Source of the DNA: JAPPLB01 sp965208945
GTDB taxonomy: Bacteria; Acidobacteriota; Terriglobia; Bryobacterales; UBA6623
DNA length: 64,000 nt
Reading direction: 5' to 3'
NCBI GenBank assembly: GCA_965208945.1
Contig: OZ242366.1
Span: 2,418,001-2,482,000 of the forward strand
Positions 23,383-31,862 of the stretch are shown here, piece by piece; position 1 is the first letter of the stretch; each line of letters opens with the position of its first letter. Under the pieces are notes generated by a model. That model was not told the origin of the DNA. It did no database searches and worked only from the letters and a program-made list of their open reading frames with translations. The position numbers were made by a program, and so were the translations under genes.

Positions 23383-23892
23383 ATGCCCCGCCCATTTCGC
23401 GTGAACCGATTCGACCTCCTCGTCGTCGCGATGGTCGGCGCCTTCCTGTGGTCGCTGTTCGCTTCCTTGGGTGGCGATCTCGGTGGGTACGAACCGCTGC
23501 CTTCGGACGCCGAGGGCGCTGGTACCCAACCGCTGGGGTGGAAGGACTTGTGGCTGCTTGACCTCGAAAGCGGCCGGGTCGACCCGCGTCTCGCTAAGTT
23601 CGATGGTCAGCTTGTCCGCGTTCCCGGCTACATCGTCCCGCTGGAGGATTTCCAGGCGCAGACGTCGCGCTTCCTGTTGGTTCCCTACGTGGGCGCCTGC
23701 ATCCATTCGCCTCCTCCTCCTCCGAATCAGATCGTCGCGGTGGCGATGGTTGACGGCCCGGTCGACTTCGAAATGTGGGAGGCTTACTGGATCAGCGGCC
23801 GGCTCTCCATCGAAGAGACGGAAAGCCCCTACGGATCAGCCGCCTTCCACATGCAGGGCGTGGGCATTGACCCCTTCGAGATTCCGGAATGA
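23383..23892 (+). CDS. DUF3299 membrane-anchored protein, copy 2
   Basis: A 169-aa protein with an N-terminal transmembrane anchor (FDLLVVAMVGAFLWSLFASL) and the DUF3299 core FDGQLVRVPGYIVPLEDF ... FLLVPYVGACIHSPPPPPNQ. It is a paralogue of the lipoprotein at 22287, but without the lipobox. It overlaps the ABC ATPase gene by four bases. DUF3299 + ATPase + FtsX-like permease matches Zur-regulated operons known in proteobacteria, so a role in periplasmic zinc handling is the best inference. Confidence 0.87.
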   Translation: MPRPFRVNRFDLLVVAMVGAFLWSLFASLGGDLGGYEPLPSDAEGAGTQPLGWKDLWLLDLESGRVDPRLAKFDGQLVRVPGYIVPLEDFQAQTSRFLLVPYVGACIHSPPPPPNQIVAVAMVDGPVDFEMWEAYWISGRLSIEETESPYGSAAFHMQGVGIDPFEIPE

Positions 23893-24596
23893 GTGCATCC
23901 AAGCCTGCCGCTCCGGCTGTCCTGTTGCGGAATACGACGTTCAGCTATGGTGCGGGCCCCAGAGTCTTGCATGTCCCGCATCTCGCCATCGGTTCAGACG
24001 AGCGGGTGTTTCTTTTCGGACCGAGCGGATGCGGAAAGACAACGCTTCTTGGTCTGCTCTCCGGAGTCCTTCAAGCTCAAGCCGGCTCGGTCGAGATTAT
24101 GGGACAGGATCTCTGCCGGCTGTCGCCTCATGAACGGGACGCCTTCCGCGCCGCGCACATTGGCTACATCTTTCAGCTTTTCAACCTGGTTCCTTATCTG
24201 ACGGTGTTGGAGAACATCCTTCTCCCTTGTCGAATCAGCCGCTTGCGCCGCGAGCGGCTCGGCTCCGCCTCTGCGGAGGACGCTGCGGCAGAGCTGGCCG
24301 TCGGGCTCGGGATCGACAGCCTGCTCGACCGCAAAGCCTCTGAACTGAGCGTTGGCCAGCAGCAGCGCGTGGCGGCCGCGCGGGCGCTGATCGGGCGGCC
24401 GCGCCTCCTTGTCGCCGATGAGCCCACCTCGTCCCTCGATTCGGCTTCCAGGGATCGATTTCTCGATCTGCTGCTCGAGAAGGGGCGGCAGGAATCCTGC
24501 TCGCTGGTCTTCGTCAGCCATGATCGGAGCTTGGCGCCGCGATTCGATCGCGCTCTCTCGCTGCCGCACATCAATGAGGCGAAGATCGAGAACTGA
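23889..24596 (+). CDS. ABC transporter ATP-binding protein (LolD/MacB-like)
   Basis: A 235-aa ATPase with Walker A GPSGCGKTTLLG (about residues 41-52), the Q-loop in YIFQLFNLVPYLT, the signature LSVGQQQRVAAARAL, and Walker B LLVADEPTSSLD followed by the switch His in FVSHD. The size and spacing fit the MacB/LolD class, which drives mechanotransmission with FtsX-type permeases. Its permease partner begins two bases after its stop. Likely substrate-unrelated mechanotransmission in the zinc-type operon. Confidence 0.92.
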   Translation: MSASKPAAPAVLLRNTTFSYGAGPRVLHVPHLAIGSDERVFLFGPSGCGKTTLLGLLSGVLQAQAGSVEIMGQDLCRLSPHERDAFRAAHIGYIFQLFNLVPYLTVLENILLPCRISRLRRERLGSASAEDAAAELAVGLGIDSLLDRKASELSVGQQQRVAAARALIGRPRLLVADEPTSSLDSASRDRFLDLLLEKGRQESCSLVFVSHDRSLAPRFDRALSLPHINEAKIEN

Positions 24597-24597
24597 C

Positions 24598-25845
24598 ATG
24601 CTGCTGCTCCTCGCGCGCAAATCCCTCCGGCAACGACGCTTGACCACGGGGTTGACGTCTCTCTCCATCGCACTCAGCGTTTGCCTGTTGCTCGGCGTCG
24701 ACCTCATCCAGCTCGGCGCCCGGGAAAGTTTTACGGGTGCGATCAGCGGGACGGATCTCGTCGTCGGGCCGCGCTCGAGCCCCACTCAACTTGTCCTGCA
24801 CAGCCTGTTCGGAATCGGCTCGGGCTCGGGCGGCGTCTCCGTCACATCGTGGGAGAGGCTCGCGGCTCATCCTGCGGTCGACTGGACAGCGCCGATGGCC
24901 TTTGGCGATAGTTACCGCGGCTATCGCGTTGTTGGGGTGACGGAGTCGTTCTTTGCTCACTATCGCTTCTACGGCGGCCGGAAACTCTCCTTCGCCTCAG
25001 GGGGTCGGCCAATCGAAGCCCGCGACGTAACGCTGGGCGCTGCTGTGGCCGCGGAGCTGGGCCACTCGCTCGGCGATGACTTGGTCCTTGCGCACGGTGT
25101 GCAGGAGCATGCCTTGCTCGAGCACTCGGAGCACCCGTTCCACGTCGTCGGCATTCTGGCCCCTACCAATACACCAGTCGACCGCTCCGTCTACATCACG
25201 CTCGACGGCGTCGAGGCGATGCATGATGACGAGCGCGGCGACACCCCTGGCGAATCCAACAGTCACCGCGGCGAGGAGGTGCGCGGCGGCCTCGAACAGC
25301 TCAGCGTCATATTGGTGGGACTGCGCTCGCGGCCGGACGTTCTTCACCTCAAACGGGAGATCGATGAAGAAGAAGCGGAGCCTTTGACAGCGGTATTGCC
25401 GGCCGTGGCTCTCAACGAGCTTTGGACCACGCTTGGCTATGCCGAGAAAGCTCTGCGGGCGATCTCGGTCGCAGTGGTGGGCGTCGGCTTGATCAGTATG
25501 CTCATCGCGCTCTACTCGACATTGCAGGAGCGGCGCCACGAGATCGCAGTCTTGCGTTCCGTCGGGCTCGGGCGTCGCGAGGTGCTGTTGCTTTTGGTCA
25601 TCGAGGCCGGGCTGCTGGCCGCGGCGGGCGCCGCTTTGGGCGTTGCTTTCGTCTACGCAGCGCTCCTTCTGATTCAACCATTGCTTGAAGCGACCATCGG
25701 GTTCTACTTGCCCATCCGGCCGCCGACGGCGTTGCACCTGGGTTGGTTGACGGGGCTCATCGGCGCGGGAATGCTGATCGGCCTCATTCCGGCTTGGCGC
25801 GCCTACCGGAACTCGTTGTCTGACGGCTTGACACCTCGTTTGTGA
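24598..25845 (+). CDS. FtsX/MacB-like ABC permease
   Basis: A 415-aa permease: an N-terminal helix (TTGLTSLSIALSVCLLLGV), a large periplasmic domain (about 45-270), then three C-terminal helices (AISVAVVGVGLISMLIALY; VLLLLVIEAGLLAAAGAALG; GWLTGLIGAGMLIGLIPAW) with the FtsX-core sequence RRHEIAVLRSVGLGRREV. The periplasmic domain has a His-rich patch (HGVQEHALLEHSEHPFH, near residues 160-180), compatible with metal contact. It is the last gene of the DUF3299-ATPase-permease operon. A MITE-A interrupted by a group II intron follows. Confidence 0.9.
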   Translation: MLLLLARKSLRQRRLTTGLTSLSIALSVCLLLGVDLIQLGARESFTGAISGTDLVVGPRSSPTQLVLHSLFGIGSGSGGVSVTSWERLAAHPAVDWTAPMAFGDSYRGYRVVGVTESFFAHYRFYGGRKLSFASGGRPIEARDVTLGAAVAAELGHSLGDDLVLAHGVQEHALLEHSEHPFHVVGILAPTNTPVDRSVYITLDGVEAMHDDERGDTPGESNSHRGEEVRGGLEQLSVILVGLRSRPDVLHLKREIDEEEAEPLTAVLPAVALNELWTTLGYAEKALRAISVAVVGVGLISMLIALYSTLQERRHEIAVLRSVGLGRREVLLLLVIEAGLLAAAGAALGVAFVYAALLLIQPLLEATIGFYLPIRPPTALHLGWLTGLIGAGMLIGLIPAWRAYRNSLSDGLTPRL

Positions 25846-25872
25846 TTCCGCGCGTCTAGCCTGCATTTCTCA

Positions 25873-26607
25873 GTGCGCCATGGAAAGGCGCCTTCTTCTA
25901 GCGGGTGCGAAACCCGCCCAACAACTGTCGCTCCGGTTGGTAGCAGCCAGGGCGGATCACGGAGGTAACGACATGGTCTGAAGCACTCTGGTGACAAAGG
26001 GCCGCGCTAGAGCGGTTCAGCGAACCTGCGGGCCGGAACGCGAGTGAACGTTGAGCAGGCCTCGAAACAGGCAATGCGGGAGCCGACCCAGCTGAGAAAT
26101 GGGGAAGGCCGAAGCCGGGGGGGAAGCGAGCGACACGGGCACCCCTTTGGGACCGCCGGGGTAGTGACGCTGGCACGCAGGGAAGAGGAAGAGGGCAGCA
26201 ACATGGGAAGCCCTGTCGGTGACGAGAGAGACGTCAACTGACAGCCCGCGAGGGACAGGTTGGGCCGGCAGGGTGGCGGAGAGGCCCGTAGTACCGGAGA
26301 GGCCGGGTAATGCCGGCGGAGGGAAGGGGCCATACGGTGGGGGCAGGATGGAACGGACGCAGGACACGACCACTGACAAAGGTCTAGCAGGGTCGGAAGA
26401 GGTTCGGGAAAGCCAGACCATGCTACATGCGGAGGGAAGCATGACCCCATCGGAAAGCCGGATGCGGGAAAACCGCACGTCCGGTTTGACGAGCGGGGGA
26501 GAGGAAACGTGGCTAGGGTGAGACTGAGGCACTGGCAAGAGGCGAAAGCCGCCAGCAACAGCTACTCCCTCGACCTACGGCCGGCGCGCCTCCCCCCGAC
26601 TCTACCC
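25873..26607 (+). ncRNA. ORF-less group II intron (about 735 nt)
   Basis: The 5' end GTGCGCCATGGAAAGGCGCC forms the usual first hairpin of bacterial group II introns. Near the 3' end, 26454-26487 is a domain V-like hairpin with the AGC triad (AAAGCCGGATGCGG ... ACCGCACGTCCGGTTT) and a GAAA loop. A long domain VI-like stem follows (GCGGGGGAG pairing with CTCCCCCC), and the intron ends CTCTAC. The boundaries are fixed by the host repeat: joining 25872 to 26608 restores the MITE sequence CTCACCACGTGG. No reverse-transcriptase/maturase is encoded, so mobility or splicing would need a maturase in trans. Confidence 0.85.
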
Positions 26608-26694
26608 ACGTGGCGAGGCGAAGTGGGTGAGAGGGCCGTCAGGACGAGGCGCGAGCCGGGCGGAGGAAAAAGGCGCGCGCAACATGGCCTTTAA

Positions 26695-26870
26695 CCTGCA
26701 TTTCTCACCCCGTGGCGAGGCGAAGTGCGTGAGAGGGCCGTCAAGACGAGGCGCGAGCCGCTTGGCGCGCGCAGGCGTACTTGACAGTACGTCGAGCACG
26801 GCAAGCAAGCGCAACGAAGTCCTGGCGGTCGTATCGTGTGCTTCGACCGTCGGGTGGTGAGAAATGCAGG
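26695..26870. mobile_element. MITE-A copy 12 (176 bp), nested in copy 11
   Basis: Complete ends and a perfect TTAA duplication (26691-26694, 26871-26874). The undisturbed target can be read in other copies as 'cctttaaggttttt', which proves insertion of one MITE-A into another. Confidence 0.93.
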
Positions 26871-27067
26871 TTAAGGTTTTTCACGAATCACGAGACACGA
26901 ATCACGAAACACGGCTTTTATGTTTTTCACAAATCACGAAACACGAAACACGAATCACGGCCTTTTCTCACGTTGTTGTCCGCCGTTGACCTCTCGACGT
27001 GTCCGCCCATGAGAGTTCCTCACCCGCTCGCAAGGAAATTCTGTTGAACTCGCTCACCCGGGCCTAG

Positions 27068-27244
27068 CCTGTATTTCTCACCACGTGGCGAGGCGAAGTG
27101 GGTGAGAGGGCCGTCAGGACGAGGCGCGCGCCGCTTGGCGCGCGCAGGCGTACTTGAACAGTACGTTGAGCACGGCAAGCAAGCGCAACGAAGTCCTGGC
27201 GGTCGTATCGCGTGCTTCGACCGTCGGGTGGTGAGAAATGCAGG
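27068..27244. mobile_element. MITE-A copy 13 (177 bp)
   Basis: Complete, left flank CTAG and right flank CTAC. It directly abuts the right half of another copy. Confidence 0.9.
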
Positions 27245-27426
27245 CTACGCGCAAGCCGGGCGGAGGAAAAAGGGCGCGCGCAACAAGGCCTTTAAGGTTT
27301 TTCACGAAACACGAGACACGAATCACGAAACACGGCTTTTATGTTTTTCACGAATCACGAGACACGAAACACGAATCACGGCCTTTTTATCGCGTGCTTC
27401 GACCGTCGGGTGGTGAGAAATGCAGG
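27245..27426. mobile_element. MITE-A copy 14, right part only
   Basis: Starts inside the element at 'gcgcaagccgggcgg', continues through the heptad tract and ends with the full right terminal repeat before CTAG (27427-27430), where IS1182 copy 2 inserted. The missing left half suggests deletion next to copy 13. Confidence 0.85.
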
Positions 27427-27430
27427 CTAG

Positions 27431-29022
27431 GAGTCTGTCCCACAGAAAAGGGGGACAGCAGGTAGAAGGAAGGAGCAAGAGGGGCGAAACTAGAGGGATG
27501 GGGACCAGCTACCGGCCGTATCAACCGGATCAGCCGTATTTGTTACCGCCGTCGTTGCGGGAGTGGTTGCCGGAAGATCATCTGGCGTATTTCATCTCCG
27601 ACACGATCGATGCACTGGATCTGAGGATGTTGTACGAACGCTACGAAGGGGATGGGAGGCGCAATCGGCCGTATCACCCGGCGATGCTGCTGAAGGTGCT
27701 GGTGTACTGCTATGCAACGGGAGTGTTTTCGTCGCGTCGGATCGCGGCGAAGCTGGTGGAGGATGTGGCGCTGCGGGTGCTGGCGGCGGGCAACCGGCCC
27801 GATTTTCGGACCATCAATCGATTCCGGCAGCAGCATCTGGAGACGTTTGGAGAGTTGTTTGTGGAGGTGGTGCGGCTGGCGCGGCGGATGGGCCTGGTGA
27901 AGTTGGGGACGGTGGCGTTGGATGGGACGAAAGTACGGGCCAACGCCTCCAAGCACAAGGCGATGAGTTACGAGAGGATGCAGGCCGAGGAGCGGCGGCT
28001 GGAGCAAGAGGTGCGGGCGTTGCTGGAGCGGGCGCAACAGATCGACTTGGCCGAGGATGAGTTGTACGGAGCGGAGCACAGCGGGGACGAGTTGCCGGAG
28101 GAGTTACGGCGGCGGGAGCAACGGCTGGCGAAGATCCGGGAGGCGAAGCGGGCGCTGGAGGCCGAGCAAGCGGGGCAGGACCAGGCGCGGGGACGGCGAG
28201 CGGGGGACGGCAAGGTGGCCTCGGGGAAGCGGTCTCAGGGCGGGGTGTCGAAATACCAGCGGGAGTATGGCGAGCCGCCCCCGAAGAAGCAGCGCAATTT
28301 CACCGACCCGGAGAGCCGGATCATGAAACTGCAGCAGGGGTTCGAGCAGTGCTACAACGCGCAAGCGGTGGTGGAAGAAGGCCGTCAGTTGATCGTGGCG
28401 CAGCAGGTGGGCCAGAACGCGGCCGACAACGGGGTGCTGCTGGAGCTGGTCGATGAGGTGGAGCGGAACACGGGGAGCAAGCCGCAGCGGGTACTGGCGG
28501 ATGCGGGGTATCGCAGTGAGGAGAACTTTGCGGGGTTGGAAGGGCGGCAGGTCGAGGGCTTGGTGGCGCTGGGGCGAGAGGGACGGGCGAGCCGGTCGGA
28601 GCAGCCGAAGATTGTCGGAGCAGCGACGGCGCGCATGCGGAGGCGCTTGGCCGAGCCGCGTGGCCAGCAGCACTACGCGCGCCGCAAAGGGCTGGTGGAG
28701 CCGGTCTTCGGATGGTTGAAAGCGAGGTTGGGGTTCCGGCAATTCTCGCTGCGAGGGCTGCGTAAAGTCCAAGGCGAATGGAGTTTGGTGACGCTGGCAT
28801 TGAACCTGCGCCGGATGGCCGGGATGGTGCCGCTGGCGACGGTGGGGTAGCATGCCGAGCCCAACACCAGGCTCCCAGCAACAGCCAGCAAGCTCGGTAT
28901 AGCTATCAGCCGTAAATCTGACCCGGAATGTAGACTGGGGTCGCCACCGAATTCACGCACAGTGCCGTCGTCAATGATCCCATCGTGCCCAACGACAGCT
29001 CTGATTCCTGTGGGACAGACTC
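27431..29022 (+). mobile_element. IS1182-family insertion sequence, copy 2 (1592 bp)
   Basis: Same length and ends as the copy at 3165-4756, flanked by CTAG at 27427-27430 and 29023-29026. It is in direct orientation relative to copy 1. The two copies bracket the metal-homeostasis island. Confidence 0.93.
27498..28850 (+). CDS. IS1182-family DDE transposase (identical second copy)
   Basis: Its 450-aa product appears identical to that of the copy at 3232-4584, which implies recent transposition. The reading frame is open upstream to the ATG in the MITE-A right end (27420), so an N-terminally extended form starting MQARSLSHRK is possible here. The internal MGTSYRP start is the native one. Confidence 0.93.
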   Translation: MGTSYRPYQPDQPYLLPPSLREWLPEDHLAYFISDTIDALDLRMLYERYEGDGRRNRPYHPAMLLKVLVYCYATGVFSSRRIAAKLVEDVALRVLAAGNRPDFRTINRFRQQHLETFGELFVEVVRLARRMGLVKLGTVALDGTKVRANASKHKAMSYERMQAEERRLEQEVRALLERAQQIDLAEDELYGAEHSGDELPEELRRREQRLAKIREAKRALEAEQAGQDQARGRRAGDGKVASGKRSQGGVSKYQREYGEPPPKKQRNFTDPESRIMKLQQGFEQCYNAQAVVEEGRQLIVAQQVGQNAADNGVLLELVDEVERNTGSKPQRVLADAGYRSEENFAGLEGRQVEGLVALGREGRASRSEQPKIVGAATARMRRRLAEPRGQQHYARRKGLVEPVFGWLKARLGFRQFSLRGLRKVQGEWSLVTLALNLRRMAGMVPLATVG

Positions 29023-29050
29023 CTAGCTGCGCTACTGGGGAGAAACCTTG

Positions 29051-31534
29051 ATGGCTTGGCGACTCGCCTACCGATCCGAAAGGGCTTCTTCCCGAAGTTG
29101 GACGAGGCACTTCGGCCTGGCTTGGCGATCGCTCCTGCGGGCCCCGGCCTTCTCCGTACCCGCTGCCCTCACGATAGCGCTCGGCATCGGCGCGGTCACA
29201 GCGATCTTCAGCCTCGTCTACGCGATCCTGTTGCGCCCATTTCCCTATCCGGACGCCGATCGGCTGGTGCGGGTCTTCACGGTCGCGGTGAGGGAGCAAG
29301 GGGCCGAGCGCAACTGTTCGTTGCTCGACATCGAGGAGTACAACCTCCGCTCCCGCACGCTCGAAAACGTCGGTGGCTATACCGTCTTCGATTCCCAGAT
29401 TGAGGGGGACGGGAGCGCCGAGCCGATCGTGCTCGCACGACTCAATCAAGAAGCTCTTCGTGCGGTAGGCGTGCAGCCGTTCCTGGGGCGGCTGTTCAAG
29501 CCGGAGGAGGACCGCAAGGGCGGCCCTGTCAACAAGGCGTTGCTGAGCTATGGCCTTTGGCAATCACGGTACGGCGCCGGGCGGGACATTCTGGGGCGCT
29601 TGATTCGCCTGCCTGACGGCGAATACGAAGTGATCGGCGTGATGCCGCGAGGGTACGGCTATCCGGATCGCGCCACCGTTTGGCTGACGATGGAAAGCTG
29701 GTACGCCATCGGGCTCGACAGCTATCGAACCAAGCAACGAGACCAGCGCTGGTACGCCACCGTGGCGCGGTTGGCGCCCGGGGTCTCTCTTGAGCAAGCT
29801 CGTGACGAGATGGCGGCGATCGCGAGGCAGCTTGCCGCGGAGTTTCCCGCGACCAATCAGGAAGTCGGGGTCCGCCTCGTCCCGTTACGGGACGCCGAGG
29901 TAGGCCGGGTACGGCCTTATGTGTTGTTGCTGGCCGGGGGCGTCGCGCTGGTGCTCTTGGTCTGCCTGTTCAACGTAACGAACTTGTTGCTTGCACGGAT
30001 CATCAACCAGCGCAAACAGTATGTCATCCAGGCAGCACTGGGCGCCGGGCGGTTTGAGCTGACCAAGGGCTTTGTAGCCGAAAGCCTGCTGCTCTCTCTG
30101 GTGGGTGGTGCTGTGGGCGCCGGCATCGCTTGGTTGGCGGTGGAGGTCCTCCAGTCGCTGCTGCCGGATTCCTTGCCGATGTGGATGCGGATCGAAGTCG
30201 ATCCGTTCGTTCTGGCGTTCGGCTTTGCCGCTACTTTGCTCACCGGGCTGGCGCTTGGCTGTGCGCCGGCGATCGTCGGATCGCGGGTGCACTTGAGCGA
30301 TGCGCTCAAGGACGGTGCACGGGGCAGCTCCGGGGCATCGCACGGCCGCTCCCTTCTGGTTGTCACGGAGGTCGCAGCATCGCTGTTGCTGCTGCTGGGA
30401 GCGGGTCTTCTCATGAAGACCTTTCTTCAGATGCAGCGCGCCGATCACGGATTCGATTCGGAAAATCTGATTGTCGCGAACGTCCGCAACAGCATGTTCT
30501 CCAGAGCTGATCGCGCCGAGCGCGCCGCCCGCTTGGCGGCCTACCACGAACGGGTCCTCTCCAACCTCGAGACGATCCCAGGCATGCGGAGCACCGCGGT
30601 CACCAATTCTCTTCCTTATGCCGGACGCGAGCTGCGCAACGGCCGGCTCCGCGTGCAAGGACGCGCGGAAGAGGAGACGCAGTTCCTCCTGCCGGTGGCC
30701 GGGGCCGATGTTTCGTGGGACTACTTCCAGACGATGAGTATCCCCTTGCTCGCCGGCCGCTTCTTCGAACCGGCGGACCGCAGCGATGGCGCGCCCGTGG
30801 TGATCCTGAACGAGGTCGGAGCCAAAGCCCTGTTCGGCGACCGCGACCCGATCGGCCGGATGGTTCAGTGGGGCGATACGGTTGGCCCCTCCAACCCTTA
30901 CTGCCGCGTGGTGGGCGTGGTCGGCGATGTCAAGCAAAGCGGCTCCGAACGCGACGCGATCGAGCTGTACTACCCCTTCACGCAATGGCCGGTTGGCGGT
31001 GGCTACTACGTCTTGCGAACCAGCCTCGACCGATCGGCGGCGGCCGAAGCGATCCGCACGGCGATGGGCAAGGCGGATCCGAACGCCGCCGTCGTCTGGA
31101 TCAAGAGCATGAGGGAGAGGATCGACGAAGCGCTCTGGCAGCGTCGGCTCTGGGGTGTGCTCTTCTCGGTGTTCGCCGCATTGGCTTTGTCGCTGGCCGT
31201 GGTGGGTTTGTACGGGCTGCTGAGCTACGGCGTCTCCCAACGGACGCACGACATCGGCATCCGGCTGGCTCTGGGAGCGGCGCCCGGCAAGGTGCGCGCG
31301 ATGGTGCTCAAAGAGGGCATGACACTCGTTGTCTTCGGCCTCGCACTAGGGCTGCTGTTGTCGGTTGGCGCCCTGCGGCTGATCGCGCATCTGTTGATCA
31401 ATGTCGAAGTTTTCGACGGGTCCATTTACTTGGCTGTGACGGGCGCTCTCCTCGCGGCCGGTCTGGCGGCATCCGTATGGCCCGCGATTCGGGCGTCGCG
31501 TCTCGATCCGGCGCGCACGTTGCGGAGCGAGTAG
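29051..31534 (+). CDS. ADOP-type ABC permease (duplicated orphan FtsX-like permease)
   Basis: An 827-aa permease with the architecture of Acidobacterial Duplicated Orphan Permeases: an N-terminal helix (FSVPAALTIALGIGAVTAIFSLVYAI), MacB-like periplasmic domain, three helices with the FtsX core, then a second periplasmic domain and three more helices ending SRLDPARTLRSE. The paired motifs QAALGAGRFELTKGFVAESL and LALGAAPGKVRAMVLKEGM mark the duplicated transmembrane units. No ATPase gene is adjacent, as usual for the family. It may serve in secretion or signalling. The start is ATG at 29051 after GGGGAG. Its TAG stop forms the junction with MITE-A copy 15. Confidence 0.9.
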   Translation: MAWRLAYRSERASSRSWTRHFGLAWRSLLRAPAFSVPAALTIALGIGAVTAIFSLVYAILLRPFPYPDADRLVRVFTVAVREQGAERNCSLLDIEEYNLRSRTLENVGGYTVFDSQIEGDGSAEPIVLARLNQEALRAVGVQPFLGRLFKPEEDRKGGPVNKALLSYGLWQSRYGAGRDILGRLIRLPDGEYEVIGVMPRGYGYPDRATVWLTMESWYAIGLDSYRTKQRDQRWYATVARLAPGVSLEQARDEMAAIARQLAAEFPATNQEVGVRLVPLRDAEVGRVRPYVLLLAGGVALVLLVCLFNVTNLLLARIINQRKQYVIQAALGAGRFELTKGFVAESLLLSLVGGAVGAGIAWLAVEVLQSLLPDSLPMWMRIEVDPFVLAFGFAATLLTGLALGCAPAIVGSRVHLSDALKDGARGSSGASHGRSLLVVTEVAASLLLLLGAGLLMKTFLQMQRADHGFDSENLIVANVRNSMFSRADRAERAARLAAYHERVLSNLETIPGMRSTAVTNSLPYAGRELRNGRLRVQGRAEEETQFLLPVAGADVSWDYFQTMSIPLLAGRFFEPADRSDGAPVVILNEVGAKALFGDRDPIGRMVQWGDTVGPSNPYCRVVGVVGDVKQSGSERDAIELYYPFTQWPVGGGYYVLRTSLDRSAAAEAIRTAMGKADPNAAVVWIKSMRERIDEALWQRRLWGVLFSVFAALALSLAVVGLYGLLSYGVSQRTHDIGIRLALGAAPGKVRAMVLKEGMTLVVFGLALGLLLSVGALRLIAHLLINVEVFDGSIYLAVTGALLAAGLAASVWPAIRASRLDPARTLRSE

Positions 31535-31711
31535 CCTGCATGTCTCACCACGTGGCGAGACGAAGTGCGTGAGGGGGCCGTCAGGACGAGGCACGAGCTG
31601 CTTGGCGCGCGCAGGCGTACTTGAACAGTACGTTGAGCACGGCAAGCAAGCGTAACGAAGTCATGGCGGCCATATGGCGTGCTTCGACCGTCGGGTGGTG
31701 AGAAATGCAGG
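31535..31711. mobile_element. MITE-A copy 15 (177 bp)
   Basis: Complete ends; left flank GTAG (the stop codon of the permease), right flank CTAG. It abuts the right part of another copy. Confidence 0.9.
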
Positions 31712-31715
31712 CTAG

Positions 31716-31862
31716 GCGCAAGCCGGGCGGAGGAAAAAGGCGCGCGCCGTTTGGCGTGCACAACACGGCCTTGAAGAGGTTTTTCACGAATCACGAGACA
31801 CGAAACACGAATCACGGCCTTTTTATCGCGTGCTTCGACCGTCGGGTGGTGAGAAATGCAGG
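31716..31862. mobile_element. MITE-A copy 16, right part only
   Basis: Starts at 'gcgcaagccgggcgg' after CTAG and ends with a full right terminal repeat. It is the same half-element arrangement as copies 13 and 14. Confidence 0.85.

Larger units (their letters stand above)
25860..26965. mobile_element. MITE-A copy 11, interrupted by a group II intron and by MITE-A copy 12
   Basis: The left end CCTGCATTTCTCA (25860-25872) is separated from its continuation CCACGTGGCGAGG (from 26608) by the intron. The continuation is itself split at a TTAA by copy 12, resumes at 26875 with the heptad tract, and ends near 26965 without a recognisable right end. Confidence 0.8.

Noticed and set aside
26007..26558. 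Long minus-strand ORFs (183 and 173 codons) across 26.0-26.55 kb
   Set aside because: They lie entirely antisense to the group II intron and follow its stem pairs; such frames are common artefacts of intron RNA and show no protein pattern.
3165..29022. IS1182 as the source of MITE-A or MITE-B
   Set aside because: All share the CTAG target, but the terminal repeats (GAGTCTGTCCCACAG versus CCTGCATTTCTCACC and CAGCCCGTGTCAAAAG) are unrelated, so the transposase is unlikely to recognise them.
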